In this document: piece by piece, positions 1 to 6,751 of the stretch
Numbering within the stretch: position 1 is the stretch's first letter
Layout: every line of letters starts with the position of its first letter
DNA from: Flavobacteriaceae bacterium
GTDB lineage: Bacteria > Bacteroidota > Bacteroidia > Flavobacteriales > Flavobacteriaceae
Length of the DNA: 16,605 nucleotides
Direction: 5' to 3'
NCBI GenBank assembly: GCA_023301205.1
Contig: JALZVC010000043.1
Location: 1 to 16,605, forward strand
Position numbers and translations under genes: made by a program
Notes under the pieces: generated by a model
What the model saw: the letters and a program-made list of their open reading frames with translations, nothing else
Told to the model about the DNA's origin: nothing
Database searches by the model: none

Positions 1-329
1 TTGGCATCTGTCGTACATGGACAAGTTGCAATAATACCATCAAGCTCCATAGTAGAACAAGACATTATCATATGATTAGGATCTGCTAGATCAAAAGCCG
101 TATACAGTTCATTATTTAAATTATAAACAACAACACCACGTACACCTAATTGCTCTAAAACTACAGAATTACCTGGAAAATTAAGCCCATTAAATTGTGG
201 TAAATCAAGATTGAGATTGGCACTTACTAATGGTACGATTAGGTTTGGGTTGTTATTGGTATTGTCGTCATCGCTATCACAAGATATGCAAACTAGGGTA
301 AATGTAAATAATATAAACAGGTTTTTCAT
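1..329 (-). CDS. Rieske-like lipoprotein, N-terminal part (partial)
   Basis: About 109 codons are present; the 3' end lies beyond the left edge. The reading begins with a short hydrophobic signal and a lipobox (LVCISC, Cys at residue 17), followed by an Asp/Asn-rich spacer (DSDDDNTNNN), as in Bacteroidota lipoproteins sent to the periplasm or outer membrane. Further on it has SCSTMELDGIIATCPC. This resembles small flavobacterial lipoproteins that are often labelled Rieske/ring-hydroxylating ferredoxin-like. No CxH...CxxH Rieske pair is visible in the part present, so cluster binding cannot be claimed. The gene is divergent from greA with a 218-bp gap. Family assignment is from memory of this sequence pattern, and the function is unknown. 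Confidence 0.65.
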   Translation of the reverse strand, partial: MKNLFILFTFTLVCISCDSDDDNTNNNPNLIVPLVSANLNLDLPQFNGLNFPGNSVVLEQLGVRGVVVYNLNNELYTAFDLADPNHMIMSCSTMELDGIIATCPCTTDA

Positions 330-361
330 AACACTTTGTAGTTGTATGTTTTAAGTTTTTG

Positions 362-369
362 CAAAGATG
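362..369 (-). promoter_or_regulatory. possible -7 element for the Rieske-like lipoprotein gene
   Basis: On the minus strand this reads CATCTTTG, one base from the Bacteroidota -7 consensus TAnnTTTG, 32 bp upstream of the ATG. No convincing TTG/TTTG -33 element lies at the right distance, so the call is weak. Confidence 0.25.
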
Positions 370-387
370 CAATAATTTATTTTTTTG

Positions 388-395
388 TATATTTG
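388..395 (+). promoter_or_regulatory. possible -7 element for greA-hit
   Basis: TATATTTG is an exact match to TAnnTTTG, in an AT-rich stretch about 150 bp upstream of the greA ATG. The nearest upstream TTTG (358-361) is 26 bp away, too far for a good -33 element. If used, it would start the transcript close to the hairpin at 403-425. Confidence 0.35.
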
Positions 396-402
396 TTTTA
401 AG

Positions 403-429
403 AAATCCCGTGTAAAATGGGATTTTTTT
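403..429 (+). promoter_or_regulatory. hairpin with T-run in the greA leader
   Basis: AAATCCC (403-409) and GGGATTT (419-425) form a perfect 7-bp stem with a 9-nt loop; the run of T extends to 429. The shape is that of a rho-independent terminator reading rightwards, but no rightward gene precedes it in the window. It sits just downstream of the proposed greA -7 element, so it may be a leader attenuator or a 5' stabilising hairpin. Confidence 0.4.
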
Positions 430-547
430 ATTCCTGTGAATGTGAGTGAATAGAGGTCAATGCGGCAATCACTTTTAATTAAGCAGGAATATTAATTTAT
501 ATCAAACATAAGAGATTTATGTCTCTATTGATGAAAACGAAATAATT

Positions 548-1024
548 ATGAGTAAAGTATCTTATTATACAGCAGAAGGCCTAAAAAGTCTTAAAGATGA
601 ACTAAATCAATTAAAAGATGTAGAACGTCCTGCAGCGTCTAATGACATTGCAGAAGCGCGTGATAAAGGAGATTTAAGTGAAAACGCAGAGTACGATGCG
701 GCAAAAGAAGCACAAGGAATGCTAGAGATGCGTATCTCAAAACTAGAAGCAATTGTAGCAAATGCAAGAGTAATAGATGAGTCGCAATTAGATACTTCTA
801 AAGCCTTAATTCATTCTACCGTAAAAATAAAAAATGAAACAAATGGTGCTACTATGACTTATAAGTTAGTAGCAAATAGTGAGTCAGATCTTAAAACAGG
901 TAAGATATCTGTAGATTCTCCCATAGGTAAAGGGTTATTAGGTAAAGAGGTAGGGCAACATGCAGAGATACAAGTGCCTAGTGGGACTATGCGTTTTGAA
1001 ATTGTAGAAATAACGCGCGAATAA
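548..1024 (+). CDS. greA: transcription elongation factor GreA
   Basis: At 158 aa this has the normal GreA length. GreA enters the secondary channel of RNA polymerase and stimulates cleavage of backtracked transcripts. The N-terminal coiled coil (about residues 10-75) carries the tip motif DKGDLSENAEYDAA, with the acidic residues D42 and E45 that in E. coli GreA (D41/E44) help place the catalytic Mg. The C-terminal half (about 80-158) fits the FKBP-like domain that contacts the polymerase rim, including SPIGKGLLGKEVG. The TAA stop is followed at once by the ATG of the HIT gene, so the two are almost certainly cotranscribed. No Shine-Dalgarno is seen, as is usual in Bacteroidota. Confidence 0.97.
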   Translation: MSKVSYYTAEGLKSLKDELNQLKDVERPAASNDIAEARDKGDLSENAEYDAAKEAQGMLEMRISKLEAIVANARVIDESQLDTSKALIHSTVKIKNETNGATMTYKLVANSESDLKTGKISVDSPIGKGLLGKEVGQHAEIQVPSGTMRFEIVEITRE

Positions 1025-1414
1025 ATGGCTTCAATTTTCACAAAAATAATTACTGGAGAGATTCCTAGCTATAAAGTAGCAGAAGATGATAAACACATTG
1101 CATTTCTGGATATTAATCCCAATGCAAAAGGGCATACACTATGTGTCCCTAAAGAGGAAAAAAATAAAATTTTTGCCTTAGATACTCAGTCTTATGCGGA
1201 TTTAATGGAGTTCTCCAGAAAAGTAGCAATAGGCCTAGAAAAAGCAGTGCCTTGCAAGCGAGTGGGAATGTCTGTTATTGGTCTAGAAGTGCCTCACGTT
1301 CATGTTCATTTAATTCCCTTAAATGATATGAAAGAAATGACGTTTCAGTATAAAGTATCTCTAAGTGAAGATGCATTTAAAGATCTAGCAGCTACAATTT
1401 TAAAAAATCTATAG
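1025..1414 (+). CDS. HIT family protein (histidine triad nucleotide-binding hydrolase)
   Basis: At 129 aa this is the typical size for the Hint/PKCI branch of the HIT superfamily, whose members hydrolyse nucleoside phosphoramidates or related mononucleotide conjugates in the cytoplasm. The signature HVHVHLIP (H91, H93, H95) is intact, preceded by GLEVP. The N-terminus (SIFTKIITGEIPSYKVAED) is also classic for the family. The ATG directly abuts the greA stop with no gap. The gene ends convergent with the glycosyltransferase gene at 1445, leaving 30 bp without a clear terminator. The physiological substrate cannot be told from the sequence. Confidence 0.93.
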   Translation: MASIFTKIITGEIPSYKVAEDDKHIAFLDINPNAKGHTLCVPKEEKNKIFALDTQSYADLMEFSRKVAIGLEKAVPCKRVGMSVIGLEVPHVHVHLIPLNDMKEMTFQYKVSLSEDAFKDLAATILKNL

Positions 1415-1444
1415 TTGGTAATTTAGTTTGGAAATTTACAGGTA

Positions 1445-2935
1445 TTAAACTTTACTAGTCAAACTCTTAAAGAACACAAAGCCAAAACCTATAAAGAGCA
1501 TCAAGTGAAAAGGGAAGAGCCCAAAATCGCCACCTTGATCCCCTACAATAAATGCAGAGTACATACCAAAGGCAAAGTAGAGCATTAGTATACCTTCAAA
1601 AATCACGTTAACAGAGACTTTTTTCTTTAAGTATTTATTGCCTTTCCACTTATCTTTAATAGTACTAATGTTAAATTTGGGTGTGCGTACAAATTCACTT
1701 TTCTTGCCTATATGACCTTCAATTACTGCGATGGTATTATGTAAGGAGAAGCCCATTGCTACAGTAAAGAAAATGAAGAACATCCCAATATATTTTATAA
1801 ATTGTTTAAGTCCACCACCATAAATATTTTTAAAAGTGTACCAGTAGCAGATAAAGAAAATCAATGTGCTAGTGACAAAGAAGCTCATTACAAAAAAGTA
1901 AACTTTTAAGTGTGTATATTCATTTTTAATGTAAAGCATAGGAATACTAAGCAAAGCGACTAAGAATATGTTTAAAAACATCGTGCTGTTCAATAGATGT
2001 AATAGGCTATGGATTTTTGTTTTCTTAGACACATTGTTACTTGCTAAAACACGTCTTGACATTTTTTGGAAATTCTCAGCTCCGCCTTTATTCCATCTAA
2101 ATTGTTGTGATCGTGCGGCGCTAATAACAACAGGTAATTCGGCAGGTGTTTCTACATTTTCAAGATATTTAAATTTCCAGTCTTTTAATTGTGCGCGATA
2201 ACTAAGATCTAAATCTTCTGTTAGTGTGTCTCCTTCCCAGTTTCCTGCATCATAAATGCATTCTTTACGCCAAACCCCAGCGGTTCCGTTAAAATTGATA
2301 AAATGACCTTTGCTGTTACGTCCTACTTGTTCTAATGTGAAATGGGCGTCTAGCGCAAATGCTTGCACCTTTGTTAATAGTGAGTAATTTTTATTAATAT
2401 GACCCCAACGCGTTTGTACTACTCCTATTTCTTCATTTTTAAAGTAAGGTACAGTAAGGTAGAGCCAGTTTTTCTGCGGAAGAAAGTCAGCATCAAAAAT
2501 GGCAATAAACTCACCTTTTGCCACTTTTAAACCTTCCTTTAAAGCACCTGCTTTAAAGCCAGATCTATCTGCTCTAGTAATGTGTTTAATGTCAAGACCG
2601 GTTGCTTTTAATTTTTCAATATGTATTGCAGTTGTTGCAAATGATTCATCTGTAGAATCATCTAAAACTTGTATTTCTAATTTTCCTGGTGGGTATTCTA
2701 AAAGCGCAATGTTCTCCAGTAATCTGTCCATGACATAGAGTTCGTTATAGACAGGTAATTGTATGGTAACAAGAGGGATTTCGTCTGGATTTGAGAAGTT
2801 AAATTGTGCACATTTGCTGTCTTTTTTCCTCGAATTCAGGTAGTTGAAGAGCAGGTTTAGTTGTGCTAATGCATACATGAATATGAGCAATAGTGCTACA
2901 GAATAAATCACCATTATTATGGTTTGCCAAATCAT
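1445..2935 (-). CDS. processive membrane glycosyltransferase, GT2, CslA/cellulose synthase-like
   Basis: This 496-aa inner-membrane polysaccharide synthase has one N-terminal membrane segment (about 5-30), a cytoplasmic GT-A domain (about 55-300) and several C-terminal segments (about 315-337, 343-365, 380-400, 445-465, 472-490). All processive-synthase motifs are present: VLDDSTD (D92/D93), DAD (148-150), TED (239-241) and QQFRW (277-281). The stretches FNGTAGVWR and QQFRWNKGGAENF recall plant CslA/CslC (glucomannan and glucan synthases) more than BcsA. There is no PilZ domain, so c-di-GMP control like that of BcsA is not expected. It is the last gene of the operon, and its ATG overlaps the preceding stop by 4 bp. 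The beta-linked product is inferred and the sugar is unknown. Confidence 0.9.
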   Translation of the reverse strand: MIWQTIIMVIYSVALLLIFMYALAQLNLLFNYLNSRKKDSKCAQFNFSNPDEIPLVTIQLPVYNELYVMDRLLENIALLEYPPGKLEIQVLDDSTDESFATTAIHIEKLKATGLDIKHITRADRSGFKAGALKEGLKVAKGEFIAIFDADFLPQKNWLYLTVPYFKNEEIGVVQTRWGHINKNYSLLTKVQAFALDAHFTLEQVGRNSKGHFINFNGTAGVWRKECIYDAGNWEGDTLTEDLDLSYRAQLKDWKFKYLENVETPAELPVVISAARSQQFRWNKGGAENFQKMSRRVLASNNVSKKTKIHSLLHLLNSTMFLNIFLVALLSIPMLYIKNEYTHLKVYFFVMSFFVTSTLIFFICYWYTFKNIYGGGLKQFIKYIGMFFIFFTVAMGFSLHNTIAVIEGHIGKKSEFVRTPKFNISTIKDKWKGNKYLKKKVSVNVIFEGILMLYFAFGMYSAFIVGDQGGDFGLFPFHLMLFIGFGFVFFKSLTSKV

Positions 2936-3627
2936 TTTTTGAACGAATATTTAAAAATCCAACCTAATATTTTAACGCCTGCAAATATAGCACCTTTTAT
3001 CGTTCCAGAAACTTTAGAAACACCTATTCTATTTCTATATTTCATGGGTACTTCTACATACGTATATTTCTTTTTTAAAGCTTTTAATTGCATCTCTACC
3101 GTCCAGCCATAAGTCTTGTCTTCCATGTCTAAAGCAAGAAGTTTGTCATATTTAATGGCTCTAAATGGTCCTAAATCTGTAAAAGTGGATTTAAAAAACA
3201 ACGACATTAAGGAGGTGGCGAGCCAGTTTCCAAATTTTTGTGGTGCCGTCATTGACCCATCTTCTCTCAAGTTAGCAACCCTTGCACCTACTACAAAGTC
3301 AATATTTTTATTGATAATAGGAGCTACAAGTTCTAGCATTTGTTCTGGATAATCACTATGATCTCCATCTAAAAAAACAATAATATCGGGAGTAGTTTTT
3401 TTAGCAGCTACATAGCGCATACCTTTAAGGCAGGCATAGCCATAGCCTTTATTTGATTCTTTTAAAACCGTAGCACCTGCTGCTGCGGCAACCTCTTCTG
3501 TAGTGTCTGTAGAGTTGTTACTTACAACTATAATTTCATTAACCACATCTGGGATATCCTTAATAACATAACCTATGGAGCTTTCCTCGTTAAAGGCTGG
3601 GATAATTACATTAATGATAGGATTCAT
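2932..3627 (-). CDS. GT2 glycosyltransferase, polyprenyl-phosphate hexosyltransferase type
   Basis: This 231-aa single-domain GT-A enzyme has no clear membrane segment except a weakly hydrophobic C-terminus. Visible motifs are IPAFNEE (9-15), LDGDHSD with the metal-binding D87/D89, GPFRAIKY (153-160) and YGWTVEMQ (173-180). This set is typical of the dolichyl/undecaprenyl-phosphate mannose or glucose synthase group. The usual DDGSTD is SNNSTD here, so the first Asp pair is Asn. Related Bacteroidota enzymes may share this, but I could not check. Both ends overlap neighbouring genes by 4 bp (ATGA), implying translational coupling with the MORN gene before it and the CslA-like synthase after it. 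A lipid-linked sugar donor or primer for that synthase is a reasonable inference. Confidence 0.88.
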   Translation of the reverse strand: MNPIINVIIPAFNEESSIGYVIKDIPDVVNEIIVVSNNSTDTTEEVAAAAGATVLKESNKGYGYACLKGMRYVAAKKTTPDIIVFLDGDHSDYPEQMLELVAPIINKNIDFVVGARVANLREDGSMTAPQKFGNWLATSLMSLFFKSTFTDLGPFRAIKYDKLLALDMEDKTYGWTVEMQLKALKKKYTYVEVPMKYRNRIGVSKVSGTIKGAIFAGVKILGWIFKYSFKK

Positions 3628-4133
3628 CTTAAGGATACGTTGGGGTTATCTAGCTTAAATGCTAGTATCGAAGTCCATTCCCCAGTCTTTTTGTTGTTTA
3701 AATATTCTTGAGCTTTCACTAATTTTCGATTTTTGTACAGCAATGCAAATCCATTTTTTTTATTGTCTTTGTATTGAAATTTACTTTTACTTTGATTTGC
3801 AATATCGTAAAAAATCCACCAATTTTCTGCACTTCCATTTTCAAAATGCCCTTCTTTTAAAACGTTGCTACTTTCATCATAAAAATACCAGTACCCGTCG
3901 CGTTGATTACTTCGGAAATGTCCTTTAGATGCCACCTTCCCATTTTCGTGATAAAAAACCCAAAAATCGGTTTTAGTATCCATTGATTTCCAACCCTCTG
4001 CTTTTAAATTTCCGTTAGCAAAGTATTCTTTTGCATACATTTTTTCAGTGCCTAATATTTCCGAAGAAAACACATGGTGACTATTTCCGAAGAGAAATAT
4101 ATGTAGTAGTAAAATGCTAATTTTTAATTGCAT
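3624..4133 (-). CDS. exported MORN-repeat (YwqK-like) protein
   Basis: This 169-aa protein begins with a hydrophobic signal (residues 1-24, ending near FSS). It then has at least four tandem MORN-variant units of the type YxNGxxKxxGxxxxxxxxGxWxFY: YFANGNLKAEG (37-47), YHENGKVASKGHF (61-73), YDESSNVLKEGHF (85-97) and the diverged QYKDNKKNGFALLYKN (120-135). Such proteins are often auto-named toxin-antitoxin YwqK family antitoxin. There is no toxin partner here, and a signal peptide argues against a cytoplasmic antitoxin. It is translationally coupled to the downstream glycosyltransferase (4-bp overlap), suggesting a role with envelope polysaccharide synthesis. The molecular function is unknown. 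Confidence 0.8.
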   Translation of the reverse strand: MQLKISILLLHIFLFGNSHHVFSSEILGTEKMYAKEYFANGNLKAEGWKSMDTKTDFWVFYHENGKVASKGHFRSNQRDGYWYFYDESSNVLKEGHFENGSAENWWIFYDIANQSKSKFQYKDNKKNGFALLYKNRKLVKAQEYLNNKKTGEWTSILAFKLDNPNVSLR

Positions 4134-4171
4134 AAATTCTTAGACGTAAAAATGTGAGCCTCCTAACGTAT

Positions 4172-5032
4172 TTATTTTTTTAATTGGTCTAAAAGCAATG
4201 TAGCCTTTGCAATGTAGCCGTAATCTGTTGATGGGTTGGCTTTTGCAGCTTCAAGACACTCTGTTGCTAGGGTGCGTGCGGTTTCTGTGTCATTTAGTTG
4301 TAGTGCAAGTTCTGCGCGATAATAGGTATACCAGAATCGGGTAGGCTCCATTGCGCGTGCTTGGTCAAACCATGTTACGGCAGTGGCTAACTCATAATTT
4401 TTGTGGTAGTAAAATTGGGCTGCGTCAAAATAAGTTTGGGCACTTATCGCACCAGTTGCAGTAGTGATTTTATCGTCAATTTCTTTATAAATAAGGGCGT
4501 CAGTATCAACAAAAACAGGGAGTGCAATTTTAGTGTTTTCCCAAGCGATCACTAAATCACCTCCGTTTGCGGTGTAGTTTTCAAAGTAGATACCCAGTGT
4601 TTCTCTGGTGTCTTTTGTGTTTATAGGCGCTATCTGTATGCGTGCAAAATCATTTTTTTCTTCATAGTCTTTAGAACCCCACAATGCAGCATTTTTGTGT
4701 AAAATAATAGTCCACTCTCCTTTATTTGGAATAGTATATAACCCGTATGTTCCAGCTGGTACAGTAACGCCAGCAAGCGTTATTTGTGTGTCAAAAGTGA
4801 TTTTTGTGGAGGCATTTGCGCCAGTTCTCCAGACACGGTTATAGGGTATTAAACCTCCAAAAACTATTCGGTCTTGCTTATTAGCTTGCCCATAATCTAT
4901 CTTTATTTTTGCAAGCCCTACGTTATAATCTGCAGTTACTCTTGGGCTTAAACTAGGTTTGTTAATCTGTGCACTCATAGTGTTTATTGTTAGTACTAAA
5001 ATGACTAGTGTTGCGATTTTCGATAATTTCAT
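4172..5032 (-). CDS. secreted DUF2911-domain protein with C-terminal TPR-like helices
   Basis: This 286-aa protein has a Sec signal peptide (residues 1-21, TMSAQ). The DUF2911 domain (about 25-175) shows the family's hallmark PYNRVWRTGANASTKITF (63-80), followed by GTYGLYTIP (94-102) and a Trp-rich strand. The C-terminal part (about 195-285) is helical with spacing like tetratricopeptide repeats (AAQFYYHKNYELATAVTWFDQA and later units). DUF2911 proteins are common in Bacteroidota, but their biochemical role is not established. It lies 38 bp upstream of the MORN gene on the same strand with no convincing terminator between, so it may head the same operon. The terminator at 5081-5120 isolates it from the genes further upstream. 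Confidence 0.88.
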   Translation of the reverse strand: MKLSKIATLVILVLTINTMSAQINKPSLSPRVTADYNVGLAKIKIDYGQANKQDRIVFGGLIPYNRVWRTGANASTKITFDTQITLAGVTVPAGTYGLYTIPNKGEWTIILHKNAALWGSKDYEEKNDFARIQIAPINTKDTRETLGIYFENYTANGGDLVIAWENTKIALPVFVDTDALIYKEIDDKITTATGAISAQTYFDAAQFYYHKNYELATAVTWFDQARAMEPTRFWYTYYRAELALQLNDTETARTLATECLEAAKANPSTDYGYIAKATLLLDQLKK

Positions 5033-5080
5033 TGCATAGTAATTTAATGTTTAGACGATATAGATCACTCAAGCTAACGT

Positions 5081-5120
5081 AAAAAAACAAACCTCTCAGT
5101 TATTAAATTTTGAGAGGTTT
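5081..5120 (-). terminator. rho-independent terminator of the FAD/4Fe-4S operon
   Basis: AAACCTCTCA (5089-5098) and TGAGAGGTTT (5111-5120) make a perfect 10-bp stem with a 12-nt loop. Read leftwards it is followed by one G and seven U. It starts 32 bp after the stop of the 4Fe-4S gene and is the best terminator in the window. Confidence 0.9.
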
Positions 5121-5151
5121 ATTAGTACTTTAAAAAGGGTAAATGATATTC

Positions 5152-6741
5152 TTATTTGTTGTTCATTAATTCCATTAGGTCAACATCATTACCTAGTAAA
5201 ACATCTGTAGGGTTGATACGTCCTTCTAGTGCGCCGTTCTCTAATTTAAGTACACCGCGTGGGCATACTGCAGAACATACACCGCATCCTACACAAGAAC
5301 TACGTACAATATTCTCTCCTTTTTGTGCATAAGCTCTTACGTCAATACCCATCTCACAACTGTTAGAACAATTACCACAAGAAATACATTGACCACCGTT
5401 AGTTGTAATTCTAAACTTAGAGAACATACGTTGCTGAAAACCTAATACAGCTGCCATAGGGCAACCAAAACGACACCAAGCTCTGTTTCCTAAAATAGGG
5501 TAAAACCCAGTCCCAATTACTCCAGAGAATATAGAGCCTATGTAAAAACCATACGCTGCGCGCATATCACTAGCAGGGAGGTAGAATATTTCGTTTGTTG
5601 TTCCTGTGTAATGCATACCAATTAAAGCTGCAATCACAACGATATAACCAATAGCACCATAACGTGCATCTTTACCTAACTCATTACGTTTAAAGATCAT
5701 AATCACTGTAAAGACCACGGTTAGAAAACCACCAATAAAAAGTAGAAAATTATCTTTGTTAAACCAATACTTGTTAGCGTCATAACCTAAATAAGTATAA
5801 ATCACACCTATAGTCATAACTACAGAAAATACAAGAACAGTATGAATTAACCATCTTTCAAATTTCCAAGCGGACATTTTTTTAGAAGATAAGTTTCTAA
5901 AAGCATCTCCTGCAGTCTCTGCAAGACCTCCACAACCGCAAACCCAGGAGCAATACCATCTTTTACCATATTTATAGGTTAAAATAGGGGATACTACAAA
6001 TATGGAAAGAATACCAAAAATTAAAAATGCCATACCAATCGTCCCAGAATTAATAAACTGATCTACACGCCACTCATCAAAAGCATAGTAGTTTAATGGC
6101 CACATGTTTTTAATGTCATTATAAGGGACGTCAGAGTTTAAACGGTACATAAACTCTGGAATCAAAAAAGCAAAAGCCATCTGAAAAAACATAACAGAAC
6201 CCGTACGTAATTGTTGATACCTGTTGTGACGATATTTAAGCATGAATTTATATCCAAAAGCTACAATAGCAACCGTATAAAGTGCTCCATACACAAACCA
6301 TTGACTCGCATTACGTCCACTTAATAATTGGCTCAATGGGTCAAAAAGTGCAATTAATCCCGTATTTGAAGCGCCATCGGTACCAAGACCTAAAAGCTCT
6401 GCAAAGAAGTAAAGCACGATATAAAATAATGTGAGTACAACTCCTAAAACCCAGCCCCAAACACCTCTTGATGAGATAGATTTAAACCACGTTTCATCGT
6501 TTTTTATTCCTTCTAATTTTGTGAGATATTCATCTCTAGAATATAAAACGATACCAGCTGTAATTAAGGCTAGTGACAATGTTAAAAACAGACCTTGACT
6601 TGGTAAAGTTACATTTGCTAGCGCTAGGACTAAGATGAATAATCCTGTAAATCCTATTGCTAAAGCTACTTTTTTCTTTGTTGATATGTCCTGTGCATTA
6701 GGTGATGCAAGAGACATGCTTTCGTTTGATTTTGTACTCAT
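5152..6741 (-). CDS. integral-membrane 4Fe-4S ferredoxin protein (NapH/NosR/CcoG-like)
   Basis: This 529-aa polytopic inner-membrane protein has hydrophobic segments at about 26-43, 50-67, 95-115, 148-165, 182-198, 233-255, 299-318, 332-350, 363-379 and 396-415. Two ferredoxin motifs follow: CISCGNCSNSC (452-462) and CVGCGVCSAVCP (483-494), enough for two 4Fe-4S clusters. The juxtamembrane motif WCRFGCP (422-428) is the CxxxCP type of NapH/NosR/NirI proteins. The matching upstream motif is altered to YCSWVCGCGG (C264, C268, C270). The reading is electron transfer at or across the inner membrane. It lies 10 bp after the flavoprotein gene and is the second gene of the operon. It is not standard CcoG, since it lacks a clear C-terminal Ig-like domain. 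The electron acceptor is unknown. Confidence 0.85.
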   Translation of the reverse strand: MSTKSNESMSLASPNAQDISTKKKVALAIGFTGLFILVLALANVTLPSQGLFLTLSLALITAGIVLYSRDEYLTKLEGIKNDETWFKSISSRGVWGWVLGVVLTLFYIVLYFFAELLGLGTDGASNTGLIALFDPLSQLLSGRNASQWFVYGALYTVAIVAFGYKFMLKYRHNRYQQLRTGSVMFFQMAFAFLIPEFMYRLNSDVPYNDIKNMWPLNYYAFDEWRVDQFINSGTIGMAFLIFGILSIFVVSPILTYKYGKRWYCSWVCGCGGLAETAGDAFRNLSSKKMSAWKFERWLIHTVLVFSVVMTIGVIYTYLGYDANKYWFNKDNFLLFIGGFLTVVFTVIMIFKRNELGKDARYGAIGYIVVIAALIGMHYTGTTNEIFYLPASDMRAAYGFYIGSIFSGVIGTGFYPILGNRAWCRFGCPMAAVLGFQQRMFSKFRITTNGGQCISCGNCSNSCEMGIDVRAYAQKGENIVRSSCVGCGVCSAVCPRGVLKLENGALEGRINPTDVLLGNDVDLMELMNNK

Positions 6742-6751
6742 TATGATATGA

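Noticed and set aside
1415..1444. A bidirectional terminator between the HIT and CslA-like genes
   Set aside because: Only a bulged AT stem (GTAATTT / AAATTTAC) is present and there is no T-run on either side.
2499..2738. Rightward 79-codon ORF inside the CslA-like synthase gene
   Set aside because: Opposite strand of the catalytic domain region carrying the DD and DAD motifs; a shadow frame.
1445..2935. Bacterial cellulose synthase BcsA
   Set aside because: It is too short, has no PilZ domain and no bcsB/C/Z neighbours; residues around QxxRW look more like CslA-type enzymes.
3659..3928. Rightward 89-codon ORF inside the MORN gene
   Set aside because: The MORN repeats on the minus strand explain this DNA, and the rightward protein has no recognisable features.
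3624..4133. Reading the MORN protein as an antitoxin of a toxin-antitoxin pair
   Set aside because: It has a signal peptide, no toxin gene adjoins it, and it is coupled to glycosyltransferase genes.
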